6,708 nucleotides of DNA from Candidatus Gottesmanbacteria bacterium (GTDB taxonomy: Bacteria; Patescibacteriota; Microgenomatia; UBA10105; UBA927). The notes beneath the pieces were generated by a model, which was given only the letters and a program-made list of their open reading frames with translations, was not told where the DNA came from and ran no database searches. The stretch spans positions 1 through 6,708 of the forward strand of contig JACREP010000099.1 of the NCBI GenBank assembly GCA_016218185.1, read 5' to 3'. Both the position numbers and the translations under genes were made by a program. The number at the start of each line of letters is the position of its first letter. Position 1 is the stretch's first letter. Positions 1 to 6,243 of this stretch are shown here, one piece after another.

Positions 1-770
1 AATACAACCATGTTTGCATTCTCTAAACTGAAGCGGTCGAAGATAATCAAGCTGTCGTTGTGCTCGTTGAGCCCATAAAGGATGCCTTCATTGGCGGTAA
101 GTTCACTGGTGGTAAAGGGGAACGTCGTGGCAAGAGACGTCGTGTCCATGTTGCGGGTGATAAGGAGCCGGTCAGCTCCCATGGGGAGCGTGGTTTTAAG
201 CCCTTCTTCCATCTGGAGAACTGCTTTTTTGGTCAAAATCATTAAGGACGCAAGCGTGGCCTCGACCTGTTTGGTGGTTTTGTTGAGATCCTCAAATGTT
301 TTGGCCGGGATGGTGACATACAGGCCGAACTGGAAAAACCGTTCGCTGCCGCGGGCCAGTTCCTGTTGTAGGGAGAGCGCATCTTCCAGCGCCACCTGGA
401 CGGACGGTTCGATCACCCGCCCGCGTTTCATATCTGACTGGATGGTAGCTTCCATTTCACCCACTTTTCTACGCAAATTTTCCAGCACTTCTTCACTTCG
501 CGTGGGGTAGATATACATGGCGATATCCAGGGTGTGATTAAACGAGACCAAGGGGTCCAGCCAATTGGCAGAGACGAACCGCGGGTAGCCGGCCACAAAG
601 AGCGTGCGGTAGTACCGGTCGCCGACCTTGAGGTGATCAAAATCCACGGTGATTGCAGGAGGCGCCATGATATCTTTCGCCGCCAATGGTCCGGCGGGAG
701 TCCCGATTTTATCGGGGTAGTCCTGCGGCATGGGGTTAATAAGTTTTTTAAGAATGACTTTGATGTCCAT
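1..770 (-). CDS. VirB4-like secretion/conjugation ATPase, N-terminal part (runs off left edge)
   Basis: Reading the minus strand from the ATG at 770 gives 256 codons with no stop up to the window edge. The protein starts MDIKVILKKLINPMPQDYPD. It continues with a VirB4/TraC-type N-terminal region: the stretch near residues 41-65 (VDFDHLKVGDRYYRTLFVAG), the FQFGLYVTIP strand near 146-155, and the segment GILYGLNEHNDSLIIFDRFS near 230-249, which in this family comes just before the Walker A loop. The nucleotide-binding core is therefore expected beyond base 1. VirB4 proteins are cytoplasmic ATPases that power type IV secretion, conjugation or pilus assembly. An in-frame TAA lies two codons upstream of the chosen start. 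The gene begins 11 nt after the TraC-like stop, so it is the third gene of the operon. No Shine-Dalgarno motif is visible. Family assignment rests on recalled sequence patterns, and the catalytic motifs are not in view. Confidence 0.85.
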   Translation of the reverse strand, partial: MDIKVILKKLINPMPQDYPDKIGTPAGPLAAKDIMAPPAITVDFDHLKVGDRYYRTLFVAGYPRFVSANWLDPLVSFNHTLDIAMYIYPTRSEEVLENLRRKVGEMEATIQSDMKRGRVIEPSVQVALEDALSLQQELARGSERFFQFGLYVTIPAKTFEDLNKTTKQVEATLASLMILTKKAVLQMEEGLKTTLPMGADRLLITRNMDTTSLATTFPFTTSELTANEGILYGLNEHNDSLIIFDRFSLENANMVV

Positions 771-781
771 GGGTTATTGGT

Positions 782-1438
782 TTATTCGTTTATGGTCTTG
801 GATTCGTTTATTTCTTTCGGCAGCGGGCTTCCCGGATTGTACATGGAAAAAAACAGTTCCGTGATTTGCTGGTTAGTCAATTGTGCCGCGTGAAGCCCAA
901 TTCTTCCCAAGAGCCGCATGACATGGTCGCGTTTTGGGGAGAGGACCGTGAGTGCCCGTTCTATAATGTAAGACTTGGGGTAGGGAAGGCCTTGCTTTTT
1001 TCCGCCGAACAGGACCGCGGGCGAGGGCCCCAATTCAAGGCGGGAAAACGGAATAATGAGGTAAAATTTTTTATCCAACACGTCTTTTTCTTTGACGGTT
1101 TCTGCAACAAAGAGGCGATAGCCCCTGATGCTTTTGGCAAGTTTGGGATTTTTTTGTTTTGCCTCCTGTTCTTCGAGGAGCTTAAGATACGCGGTGACGT
1201 CTTTGTGCTGTGTCCGAACCAGGATTTGAATGGGAAAGGAGAGCGAATTGAGCAGCCCCGCGTACGCCCGAATAATCGTTGCCTGTTCATTTTCAGAAAG
1301 AAGCCCGAAGTTCACCGCGGTGGTGCTAATGAGGACGGCCGCCGATCCATCGGTGAAAAGAACAAGATCGTGGGTCACATCTTCCACTTCGGTGAACACC
1401 TGGGTGGAGGAGCGGATGGGACCGATCGGTTGTTTCAT
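782..1438 (-). CDS. TraC-like domain protein of a type IV secretion-like cluster
   Basis: This 218-aa protein has no signal peptide or membrane segment. Its N-terminal half carries a pattern I associate with the TraC-like proteins found between PrgI and VirB4 in Patescibacteria: LVLFTDGSAAVLISTTAVNF near residues 25-44, LSENEQATIIRAYAGLLNSL near 47-66, then FPIQILVRT. A charged helix (YLKLLEEQEAKQKNPKL) follows, and YLIIPFSRL forms a later strand. There are no Walker motifs, so it is probably a structural partner of the VirB4 ATPase and may correspond to a VirB4 N-terminal domain kept as a separate gene (inference). It overlaps the PrgI gene by 4 nt (ATGA), which suggests translational coupling, and lies 11 nt before the VirB4-like start. 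The last codons contain a 10-nt direct repeat (784-793 and 802-811) that encodes INE twice. Confidence 0.8.
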   Translation of the reverse strand: MKQPIGPIRSSTQVFTEVEDVTHDLVLFTDGSAAVLISTTAVNFGLLSENEQATIIRAYAGLLNSLSFPIQILVRTQHKDVTAYLKLLEEQEAKQKNPKLAKSIRGYRLFVAETVKEKDVLDKKFYLIIPFSRLELGPSPAVLFGGKKQGLPYPKSYIIERALTVLSPKRDHVMRLLGRIGLHAAQLTNQQITELFFSMYNPGSPLPKEINESKTINE

Positions 1439-2679
1439 ATTTGGTTGCCGAAAATCTCTTTTGTCAGTTTTTCACGCGTGAGCTCTTTTTGGCCTTTGGC
1501 GGTAATTTCCAGGGGCGGCAGGAGCGCGCCGGTAACGGTAATCTGTGCGCGGTCAAACACAAATCTTGCACGGGGATCCTCGACCTCAACTACGTACGTG
1601 CCGTTTGGCAGGGGCGTGGATGCGGCAAACTGGCCGACCCTGTTCGTTTTCAGTGCGCGCAAAGGAATGCCTTCTTTATCCCGTACGGTCACGAGTACTC
1701 CGGAGAGGAGCTCCCGGTTGGGGTCCTTGATAATGCCGGTGACGACGTTGGGGAACGTGGTTAAGCGCGGCAGTCCTGCCCTCACTGCCGCCTCGGGCGA
1801 AATGATTCTGACGGTTGGCTGGGAAACGGCAACCGGGGTTGCCATCGTTGCCTGTCGCAGGGGCGTAGTTGCCGGCGGTTGGCGGTTGATTTGTTGCCGA
1901 AGACGCATAAGGTCCTGTTCCATGGTATTTTTTTGTGAAAGAGCAACGCTTAACTGTTTTTGCAGTTCGAGGATACGCGACTCCGTAACGGTTTTGCTGG
2001 TAAGTTCCGCCGTGAGCGTATTGAGTTTTTCCTGAAGCGCAGCGGTTTTCGCCGTGGCAGATGCGATTGCCTGATCTGCGGCAGGCGCAGGACCAACGGC
2101 AACCGTTGGGGGAGTTGAAATATCGAGACGTTTTCCGGTGACGGATGGCGTTGTTTCGGGACGGAAGACATCGGAGGCAGCGGAGGGAGGAGCCTTGGGT
2201 CGGGATTTTAACCAGTCTTTGAGCCATGCAAATACATCCGTCGGGCGATAGGTGAGAATACGCGGCGTGATTGTGGCTGGCTGCGGGGCTGCTATTGTCG
2301 GCATAGCTTGTGCAGGCGCCGGGGCGTGCGAAAAGAAGGGGCGCGGCGAGCTGGCCGGCGGAGGCACCGGGCGGGACGCTGGTTTTTGTCCCGCGGAGCG
2401 GGACCACAGGTATTCGGTAGGGGAGTAAATGCTTTTGAAAAACGACAGAATCCATACATCCATGGGGCGTTCTTCGATCGGGACAAATGCAAGGCCAAAC
2501 CCGAAAACCGGCAAACCGACGGCAAGCGGCCAGCGGAAGAAAAACGGCAAGGGAAGCTTAAAGCACACATAGGCGGCAATTGCCCCTCCGGCCAGGTAGC
2601 CGAACTGCTTGATGGTCCAGTCGCCGATGAGGCGAAACTGGAACGTGGTGACGTTTTGGGGAACAGGATGCTGTTCCAT
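1435..2679 (-). CDS. PrgI-family membrane protein with coiled coil and C-terminal beta-sandwich-like domain
   Basis: This 414-aa protein is the first gene of the operon. Residues 1-95 match the PrgI pattern common in Patescibacteria: a start MEQHPVPQNVTTFQFRLIGD, two hydrophobic segments near 25-45 and 46-68 separated by a short loop, then VPIEERPMDVWILSFFKSIY. Residues about 97-210 are a Pro/Ala-rich linker. Residues about 205-265 look like a coiled coil (LQEKLNTLTAELTSK and ILELQKQLSVALSQK). Residues about 308-395 resemble a carboxypeptidase-regulatory/transthyretin-like beta sandwich, with VVTGIIKDP, LSGVLVTVRD and PLPNGTYVVEV. PrgI-type proteins accompany VirB4 ATPases in conjugation machines and are thought to be part of the membrane channel. 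Which side the C-terminal domain faces cannot be told from sequence. The ATG at 2679 follows a promoter-like element with almost no leader. Confidence is high for the N-terminal family and moderate for the C-terminal fold. Confidence 0.88.
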   Translation of the reverse strand: MEQHPVPQNVTTFQFRLIGDWTIKQFGYLAGGAIAAYVCFKLPLPFFFRWPLAVGLPVFGFGLAFVPIEERPMDVWILSFFKSIYSPTEYLWSRSAGQKPASRPVPPPASSPRPFFSHAPAPAQAMPTIAAPQPATITPRILTYRPTDVFAWLKDWLKSRPKAPPSAASDVFRPETTPSVTGKRLDISTPPTVAVGPAPAADQAIASATAKTAALQEKLNTLTAELTSKTVTESRILELQKQLSVALSQKNTMEQDLMRLRQQINRQPPATTPLRQATMATPVAVSQPTVRIISPEAAVRAGLPRLTTFPNVVTGIIKDPNRELLSGVLVTVRDKEGIPLRALKTNRVGQFAASTPLPNGTYVVEVEDPRARFVFDRAQITVTGALLPPLEITAKGQKELTREKLTKEIFGNQI

Positions 2680-2687
2680 ATAAAACT

Positions 2688-2716
2688 ATTGTAAAGAGGA
2701 TACAGGGGTCGTGCAA
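2688..2716 (-). promoter_or_regulatory. Candidate promoter of the PrgI/TraC-like/VirB4 operon
   Basis: On the minus strand a -35-like TTGCAC (2716-2711) is followed by a 17-nt spacer and a -10-like TACAAT (2693-2688, five of six consensus bases). The -10 ends 8 nt before the ATG at 2679, so transcription would begin at about 2681-2679 and give a leaderless or nearly leaderless message. No Shine-Dalgarno site is present. The -35 match is weak (three of six). Confidence 0.55.
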
Positions 2717-2737
2717 TAGTACAAAGCGCATCAGGAT

Positions 2738-2765
2738 CGTGAAAACTCACGTTTTAGTTTTCACG
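2738..2765. repeat. Perfect 10-bp inverted repeat in the divergent promoter region (candidate operator)
   Basis: CGTGAAAACT (2738-2747) and AGTTTTCACG (2756-2765) are exact reverse complements separated by CACGTTTT. A shorter nested symmetry (CGTGA/TCACG, 2738-2742 and 2747-2751) shares the left arm. The element lies 22 nt from the operon -35 on one side and 40 nt from the plus-strand -10 on the other. It is upstream of both predicted transcription starts, so it is unlikely to act as an RNA hairpin. A dimeric regulator controlling both transfer units is a reasonable inference. The regulator is not identified. Confidence 0.6.
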
Positions 2766-2802
2766 GAAAATATTGTGTGTTGGGGTCGGCGCGCGGTCAT
2801 TA

Positions 2803-2811
2803 TGTTATGAT
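2803..2811 (+). promoter_or_regulatory. Extended -10 promoter for the VirD4/TraG-like ATPase gene
   Basis: TGTTATGAT reads as an extended -10: TG, one base, then TATGAT (2806-2811, five of six consensus bases). It ends 6 nt before the ATG at 2818, which puts the expected transcription start on the start codon itself. No convincing -35 occurs at 17 nt spacing, which extended -10 promoters can tolerate. The predicted message would be leaderless, in agreement with the absence of a Shine-Dalgarno motif. Confidence 0.55.
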
Positions 2812-2817
2812 AAGCGC

Positions 2818-4998
2818 ATGGACGCTTCCCTTGCTCTTTTTGAGGTTAAAAATACCCGCGACAGCGAAGAGCCGGTGTCTGCCATGGAACAGGCGTTTGC
2901 CGCCTTGGGCGCAGGAGTGGGCCGTCACGGGATTCTGGCCCGGCTTCTGGGTAGGCACGGCGGACTTCGGTTTTTCAGTTTTGAAATTGTCTGCGTCAAC
3001 ACCCGCATCCATTTTTTCGTCTCGGCTCCGGCAGGGGCAAAAAGCTACGTTGAGAGCCAGCTCACCGCGCAGTATCCGAAAGTCCTTTTGGCGCCCTGCG
3101 CTGACTGGGCACCGCATTTTTTCAGCCTTCCGCATGCTGTGGGGCAACTTTCCCTCACCAATGCCTTTTATTATCCGCTCAAAACATATAAGGATGTCAA
3201 AGATTTGGATATTTTGGCAAGCGTGTTGGGACAGATGGCAAAGCTTCCCATGGGAGAGGCGGTGGCGCTCCAGCTGTGGGTTGCTCCGGCCGGCAGCTCG
3301 TGGCAGCGGGCCGGCGCTGCGGTCGTCGCCCGCGGAGTGCCCGACCCCAACTCGACCGTGGGCAGAACCCGGCCGCACCCCCAGGCGCGGCTCATCGAAG
3401 GTAAGATTGCACACGTCGGGTTTGCTGTTGCGCTGCGCCTGGTGACCGTGGCACCCAATGAGGCGCGGGCCAAAGAACTGCTGTCTTCGGTCGCCGGGAC
3501 CTTTGGGGTGTACACCTTGGGCGAAGGAAACGGGCTTGCACTGGCAGAGCCGTTATTTTGGCAGAAAAAAAACCTGGCATCAGCAGTGGTTTCTCGGTCG
3601 GCAGGTCCTGCGCCGCGAAACCAGATATTAAACGCTGCGGAGCTGGCAAGCCTGTGGCACCCGCCGGGACTCGCGCTAGCCGGCATCAAAAACATTTCCT
3701 GGTCGCAAGCGGTGACGGGTGAGGCGCCGGAGAATTTGCCTATTGTAACGGAGAGTGAAGAGGAGAAAAAGAGCATTAACTTTTTTGCAAGAACGGAATT
3801 TAAAAACACCCCTGCGACGTTTGGCATCAAAAAAGAAGACCGCCGCAAGCACCTCTACATCGTGGGGAAAACCGGCACCGGTAAGTCCACGATGATTGCC
3901 AACATGGCCATAAACGACATGCGAAACAACGAAGGGGTGGCGGTGATTGACCCCCACGGCGACCTGTGCGACATACTCCTGGACTTTATCCCGTCCCACC
4001 GCATCAATGACGTGGCGTACCTGGATCCCTCTGATAGCGATTACCCGTTCCACCTCAATCCCCTGGAGATCAAAAACCAAACGTACCGGGAGCTGGTGGC
4101 TAGCGGCATCGTCTCGATCTTTTACAAGCTCTACCACTACAGCTGGGGCCCGCGGCTCGAGTACATTTTACGGAACACCATCCTTACGCTCCTCCATGTG
4201 CCGGACGCAACATTCCTCCAGGTACCGGAGCTTTTGACTAACGAGCATTATCGGGAAAAGATCGTTGCCAAAATCTCAGACCAGGTGCTTAAAAATTTCT
4301 GGATCAACGAGTTTGGCAAAATGAGCCCGCAGATGAAAAGCGAAGCAGTGTCCCCGATTCTCAACAAAGTCGGACAATTTCTTTCTTCCCAGACGATCCG
4401 CAACATTATCGGCAGCCCCGTTTCAACCATCGACCTGGAGACCATGATGAACCAGGGGAAAATCGTCATCGTCAATTTGTCCCAGGGCAAGTTAGGAGAA
4501 GACAGTAGCGCGCTTTTGGGCGCCATGATTATAACCAAAATGCAGCTTGCGGCCATGAACCGCGTGTACCAGAAGGAAGCGGATCGGCGCGACTTTTACC
4601 TGTATGTGGATGAGTTTCAGAATTTTGCGACCAATTCCTTCATTAAAATTCTTTCTGAAGCGCGGAAATACCGGCTGGATTTAACGCTTGCCAACCAATA
4701 TATCGGCCAGATTGAAGAGGACGTGCAGAAGGCGATTTTCGGCAACGCAGGGTCGATTGCCTCCTTTAGTGTCGGGGCAGCAGACAGCAGACTCCTGACC
4801 CGCGAGTTCGGCATGAAGTACAAAGAAGAAGAGCTCGTGGCCTTGGGCAATTACCAGATTGTGCTGAAGCTTTCGATTGATAATCATACATCGCAGCCGT
4901 TTTCCGCCGCCACCCTGCCGTTGCCCAGGAGCCGCAATCAAAATCGGGAGAAAGTGATCCGCTCGTCGCGGGAGAGATACACAAAGAAAGTTGCTTAG
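2818..4998 (+). CDS. TraG/VirD4-type (HerA-like) DNA-transfer ATPase with long soluble N-terminal domain
   Basis: This 726-aa protein has two parts. Residues 1 to about 330 form an N-terminal region without catalytic motifs or clear membrane helices. Residues about 335-710 form a RecA-like motor with Walker A GKTGTGKS at 350-357, IDPHGD at 377-382, Walker B YLYVDEFQ ending at 601 (D598, E599), and a conserved SEARKYRLDLTLANQY stretch at 613-628. These match the TraD/TraG/VirD4 coupling-protein and HerA-like family, which moves DNA by ATP hydrolysis. Classical VirD4 proteins are anchored by N-terminal helices, and none is seen here, so recruitment by another protein such as the PrgI-like one is likely (inference). 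It is divergent from the PrgI/VirB4 operon. An in-frame TTG at 2773 would add 15 residues that overlap the promoter, so the ATG at 2818 is preferred. Confidence 0.87.
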   Translation: MDASLALFEVKNTRDSEEPVSAMEQAFAALGAGVGRHGILARLLGRHGGLRFFSFEIVCVNTRIHFFVSAPAGAKSYVESQLTAQYPKVLLAPCADWAPHFFSLPHAVGQLSLTNAFYYPLKTYKDVKDLDILASVLGQMAKLPMGEAVALQLWVAPAGSSWQRAGAAVVARGVPDPNSTVGRTRPHPQARLIEGKIAHVGFAVALRLVTVAPNEARAKELLSSVAGTFGVYTLGEGNGLALAEPLFWQKKNLASAVVSRSAGPAPRNQILNAAELASLWHPPGLALAGIKNISWSQAVTGEAPENLPIVTESEEEKKSINFFARTEFKNTPATFGIKKEDRRKHLYIVGKTGTGKSTMIANMAINDMRNNEGVAVIDPHGDLCDILLDFIPSHRINDVAYLDPSDSDYPFHLNPLEIKNQTYRELVASGIVSIFYKLYHYSWGPRLEYILRNTILTLLHVPDATFLQVPELLTNEHYREKIVAKISDQVLKNFWINEFGKMSPQMKSEAVSPILNKVGQFLSSQTIRNIIGSPVSTIDLETMMNQGKIVIVNLSQGKLGEDSSALLGAMIITKMQLAAMNRVYQKEADRRDFYLYVDEFQNFATNSFIKILSEARKYRLDLTLANQYIGQIEEDVQKAIFGNAGSIASFSVGAADSRLLTREFGMKYKEEELVALGNYQIVLKLSIDNHTSQPFSAATLPLPRSRNQNREKVIRSSRERYTKKVA

Positions 4999-5073
4999 CA
5001 ACGCAAGTTATTTAGTTACTTAGTAAAACGCCTTTTCTAAGTAACTGGTCCTGCTTGTGTTGCTCGTTTTGTT
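4990..5073 (+). terminator. Compound hairpin between the ATPase gene and nadD; terminator or leader structure
   Basis: An outer 11-bp stem pairs AGCAACGCAAG (4997-5007) with CTTGTGTTGCT (5054-5064), with one G-U pair. Inside it a perfect 10-bp stem pairs AGTTACTTAG (5014-5023) with CTAAGTAACT (5037-5046). That stem can extend by AAAA/TTTT (5025-5028 and 5033-5036) around a CGCC loop, leaving one bulged T. TTTTGTT follows at 5067-5073, directly before the nadD ATG. GCAAC at 4998-5002 can also pair with GTTGC at 4990-4994, which competes with the outer stem. The simplest reading is a rho-independent terminator for the ATPase gene. An attenuator-like role for nadD is possible but speculative, as the T-tract is short and interrupted. 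Confidence 0.55.
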
Positions 5074-5637
5074 ATGCAAGTAGCATTATTGGGTGGTGTT
5101 TTCGATCCTCCGCACCTTGGCCACGTTTGGATGGCGCGGCAAATGCTGGACTTTTGTGGCATTGACGAGGTGTGGTTTCTTCCGAATTACACGCAGAGCG
5201 CGCCGGCCAAAGGCGCAACTCCAGCGGAACACCGGCTGGCGATGACGAGACTTCTTAAGTTGGAAAAGACGCGGATATCGACTCTTGAAATTGACAACAA
5301 GCTGGACGGCGAAACCGTGCACTTGCTTCCATTTTTGCCCAAGGAACACGAGTTTTCATTCGTGATTGGTAGTGATCAGTTGTCAGGGTTTACGAAGTGG
5401 CTGGATTGGGAGAAGCTCCTTGAAACGATGCCGTTTTGGGTATTCCCCCGCGCCGGGTACCCGATAGAGCCGTTGTATAAAAATATGACGGTGGTTGAAC
5501 ATGAATCATTGGTTATTAGCAATATTTCCTCCACCATCATCCGCGACCGGGTGCGGCAAGGCCTCCCGATCACACCGTTTGTCCCAGTCGCTGTGGCAGA
5601 ATATGTACAAGAGCATAACCTCTACAAAAATTTTTAA
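5074..5637 (+). CDS. nadD: Nicotinate-nucleotide adenylyltransferase
   Basis: This 187-aa cytoplasmic enzyme joins nicotinate mononucleotide and ATP to make deamido-NAD and pyrophosphate, the penultimate step of NAD synthesis. The nucleotidyltransferase motif GGVFDPPHLGH is at residues 7-17, with the HxGH signature at 14-17. PAEHRLAMTRLL lies at 50-61, IGSDQL at 98-103 and the C-terminal ISSTIIR signature at 151-157. Length and motif order fit the NadD family. An NMN-adenylyltransferase preference cannot be excluded from sequence alone. The ATG at 5074 places the first motif at the usual distance from the N-terminus. There is no Shine-Dalgarno site, and the start abuts a compound hairpin. The gene has no evident functional link to the transfer cluster. 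Its stop codon overlaps the left arm of the inverted repeat around the next gene, so the extreme C-terminus may have been altered by insertion (inference). Confidence 0.95.
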   Translation: MQVALLGGVFDPPHLGHVWMARQMLDFCGIDEVWFLPNYTQSAPAKGATPAEHRLAMTRLLKLEKTRISTLEIDNKLDGETVHLLPFLPKEHEFSFVIGSDQLSGFTKWLDWEKLLETMPFWVFPRAGYPIEPLYKNMTVVEHESLVISNISSTIIRDRVRQGLPITPFVPVAVAEYVQEHNLYKNF

Positions 5638-5652
5638 TTTCTAATTCTTAAT
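5636..5652. repeat. Left arm of a 17-bp inverted repeat flanking the four-helix-bundle gene
   Basis: AATTTCTAATTCTTAAT is the exact reverse complement of 6045-6061. It begins on the last two bases of the nadD stop codon and lies in a nearly pure A/T stretch that continues to the next start codon. The arms enclose one gene about 400 bp long. The sequence is low in complexity, but a 17-bp exact match containing C and G positions is more than composition alone readily explains. Confidence 0.7.
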
Positions 5653-5676
5653 TTTTAATCAATTTTTAATGATTTA

Positions 5677-6036
5677 ATGAATACGAAACAAGGAAAACAA
5701 TATGACTTAGAAGATCGGACGATGCAATTTGCGGAGGGCGTTATTGAATATTGCAAGAGTATACGTCATGACACCGTTATAACCCCTTTAGTTTCTCAAC
5801 TCGTGCGGTCAGCCTCAAGCATCGGCGCAAATTATCAGGAAGCCAATGGCGCCGCAAGTAAAAGGGATTTTCGGAATAAAATATTTGTATGCAAAAAGGA
5901 AGCTATGGAAACCAAATATTGGCTTCGGTTACTTGCAAAGGCAACTGGTCAGGAGGTTGACGTGTGTCGGAAGCTCTGGAAAGAGGCGCATGAATTAACT
6001 CTCATTTTCTCCAAAATAGCCTCAAGCTCTCGGTAG
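5677..6036 (+). CDS. Four helix bundle protein (S23 / 23S rRNA intervening-sequence family)
   Basis: This 119-aa, all-helical, soluble protein carries the family core: LEDRTMQFAEGVIEYCKS near residues 11-28, LVSQLVRSASSIGANYQEAN near 38-57, SKRDFRNKIFVCKKEAMETK near 61-80, and YWLRLL right after. Family members were first noted in intervening sequences of bacterial 23S rRNA genes and are related to the Avd accessory protein of diversity-generating retroelements. They form basic oligomeric bundles that bind nucleic acid. The cellular role of free-standing copies is not known. There is no rRNA, reverse transcriptase or variable repeat here. The gene is isolated between AT-rich inverted repeats, suggesting a small mobile cassette (inference). 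No Shine-Dalgarno site is seen. A TTTAAT hexamer (5665-5670) ends 6 nt before the ATG but means little in such A/T-rich DNA. Confidence 0.92.
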   Translation: MNTKQGKQYDLEDRTMQFAEGVIEYCKSIRHDTVITPLVSQLVRSASSIGANYQEANGAASKRDFRNKIFVCKKEAMETKYWLRLLAKATGQEVDVCRKLWKEAHELTLIFSKIASSSR

Positions 6037-6044
6037 TTTTTTCC

Positions 6045-6061
6045 ATTAAGAATTAGAAATT
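6045..6061. repeat. Right arm of the 17-bp inverted repeat flanking the four-helix-bundle gene
   Basis: ATTAAGAATTAGAAATT is the exact reverse complement of 5636-5652 and starts 8 nt after the stop codon of the four-helix-bundle gene. With the left arm it brackets the gene symmetrically. A G/C-poor repeat tract follows directly. Confidence 0.7.
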
Positions 6062-6098
6062 GAATAGAAATTAGAAATTAAGAATTAAAAATTAATTT
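6062..6098. repeat. AT-rich tract with a second, imperfect copy of the flanking repeat
   Basis: AATTAGAAATT occurs at 6051-6061 and again at 6069-6079. The reverse complement of about 6070-6094 matches the left flank (about 5634-5658) with two mismatches in 25 positions. The right side therefore carries one exact and one degenerate copy of the same A/T-rich motif. This may reflect repeated insertion or slippage. No coding potential is seen. Confidence 0.5.
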
Positions 6099-6145
6099 CA
6101 GATTTGACTTTGGGTAGATGTGTAAGTCTTGAGGAGAATTCGAGT

Positions 6146-6240
6146 TAAGGAGGATGGTTACAGACGCGGAACTACACGGAACCCTTCGCTCGCCCAGAGT
6201 TATGGGGCACGGGCTGGCACGTGGGCGGGGAGCGTGGTAG
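6146..6240 (+). other. Gene-poor segment with strong SD-like motif and a doubtful 28-codon frame
   Basis: TAAGGAGG (6146-6153) is the best Shine-Dalgarno-like motif in the window. It touches the ATG at 6154 with no spacing, so normal initiation there is unlikely. The frame from 6154 reads 28 codons (MVTDAELHGTLRSPRVMGHG...) to a TAG at 6238-6240, with no recognisable family. The composition is much richer in G and C than the adjacent tract. It may be a remnant of a lost gene or a leader region. I see no firm function. Confidence 0.25.
6204..6230 (+). other. Possible G-quadruplex-forming run upstream of the antitoxin gene
   Basis: Four G-runs occur on the plus strand: GGGG (6204-6207), GGG (6211-6213), GGG (6223-6225) and GGGG (6227-6230), with loops of 3, 9 and 1 nt. 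The middle loop is longer than the usual 7-nt limit, so folding is uncertain. The run overlaps the -35 and spacer of the candidate promoter for the nucleotidyltransferase gene. Confidence 0.35.
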
Positions 6241-6243
6241 AAT
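6214..6243 (+). promoter_or_regulatory. Candidate promoter of the nucleotidyltransferase/hepT unit
   Basis: A -35-like CTGGCA (6214-6219, four of six) is followed by an 18-nt spacer and TAGAAT (6238-6243, five of six), preceded by TG at 6235-6236 as in extended -10 promoters. The -10 ends 9 nt before the ATG at 6253, so the predicted leader is about 0-3 nt. No Shine-Dalgarno site lies near the ATG. Confidence 0.55.

Noticed and set aside
866..2035. Long plus-strand open frame of 389 codons
   Set aside because: It lies opposite the TraC-like and PrgI-like genes, shows no family features, and has low-complexity Cys/Ser/Arg-rich stretches typical of an antisense shadow.
1676..2455. Minus-strand open frame of 259 codons inside the PrgI-like gene
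   Set aside because: It is an alternative frame of the same strand within a Pro/Ala-rich, GC-rich linker; the PrgI frame has recognisable domains and a correct operon overlap.
2773..2817. TTG at 2773 as the start of the VirD4/TraG-like protein
   Set aside because: The extra 15 residues have no family likeness and would cover the extended -10 promoter; the ATG at 2818 fits the predicted transcription start.
5677..6036. Part of a diversity-generating retroelement, because the gene is related to Avd
   Set aside because: No reverse transcriptase, template repeat or variable repeat is visible in the window.
5636..6061. Insertion sequence
   Set aside because: There are inverted repeats but no transposase gene and no clear target-site duplication, so only a non-autonomous cassette can be proposed.
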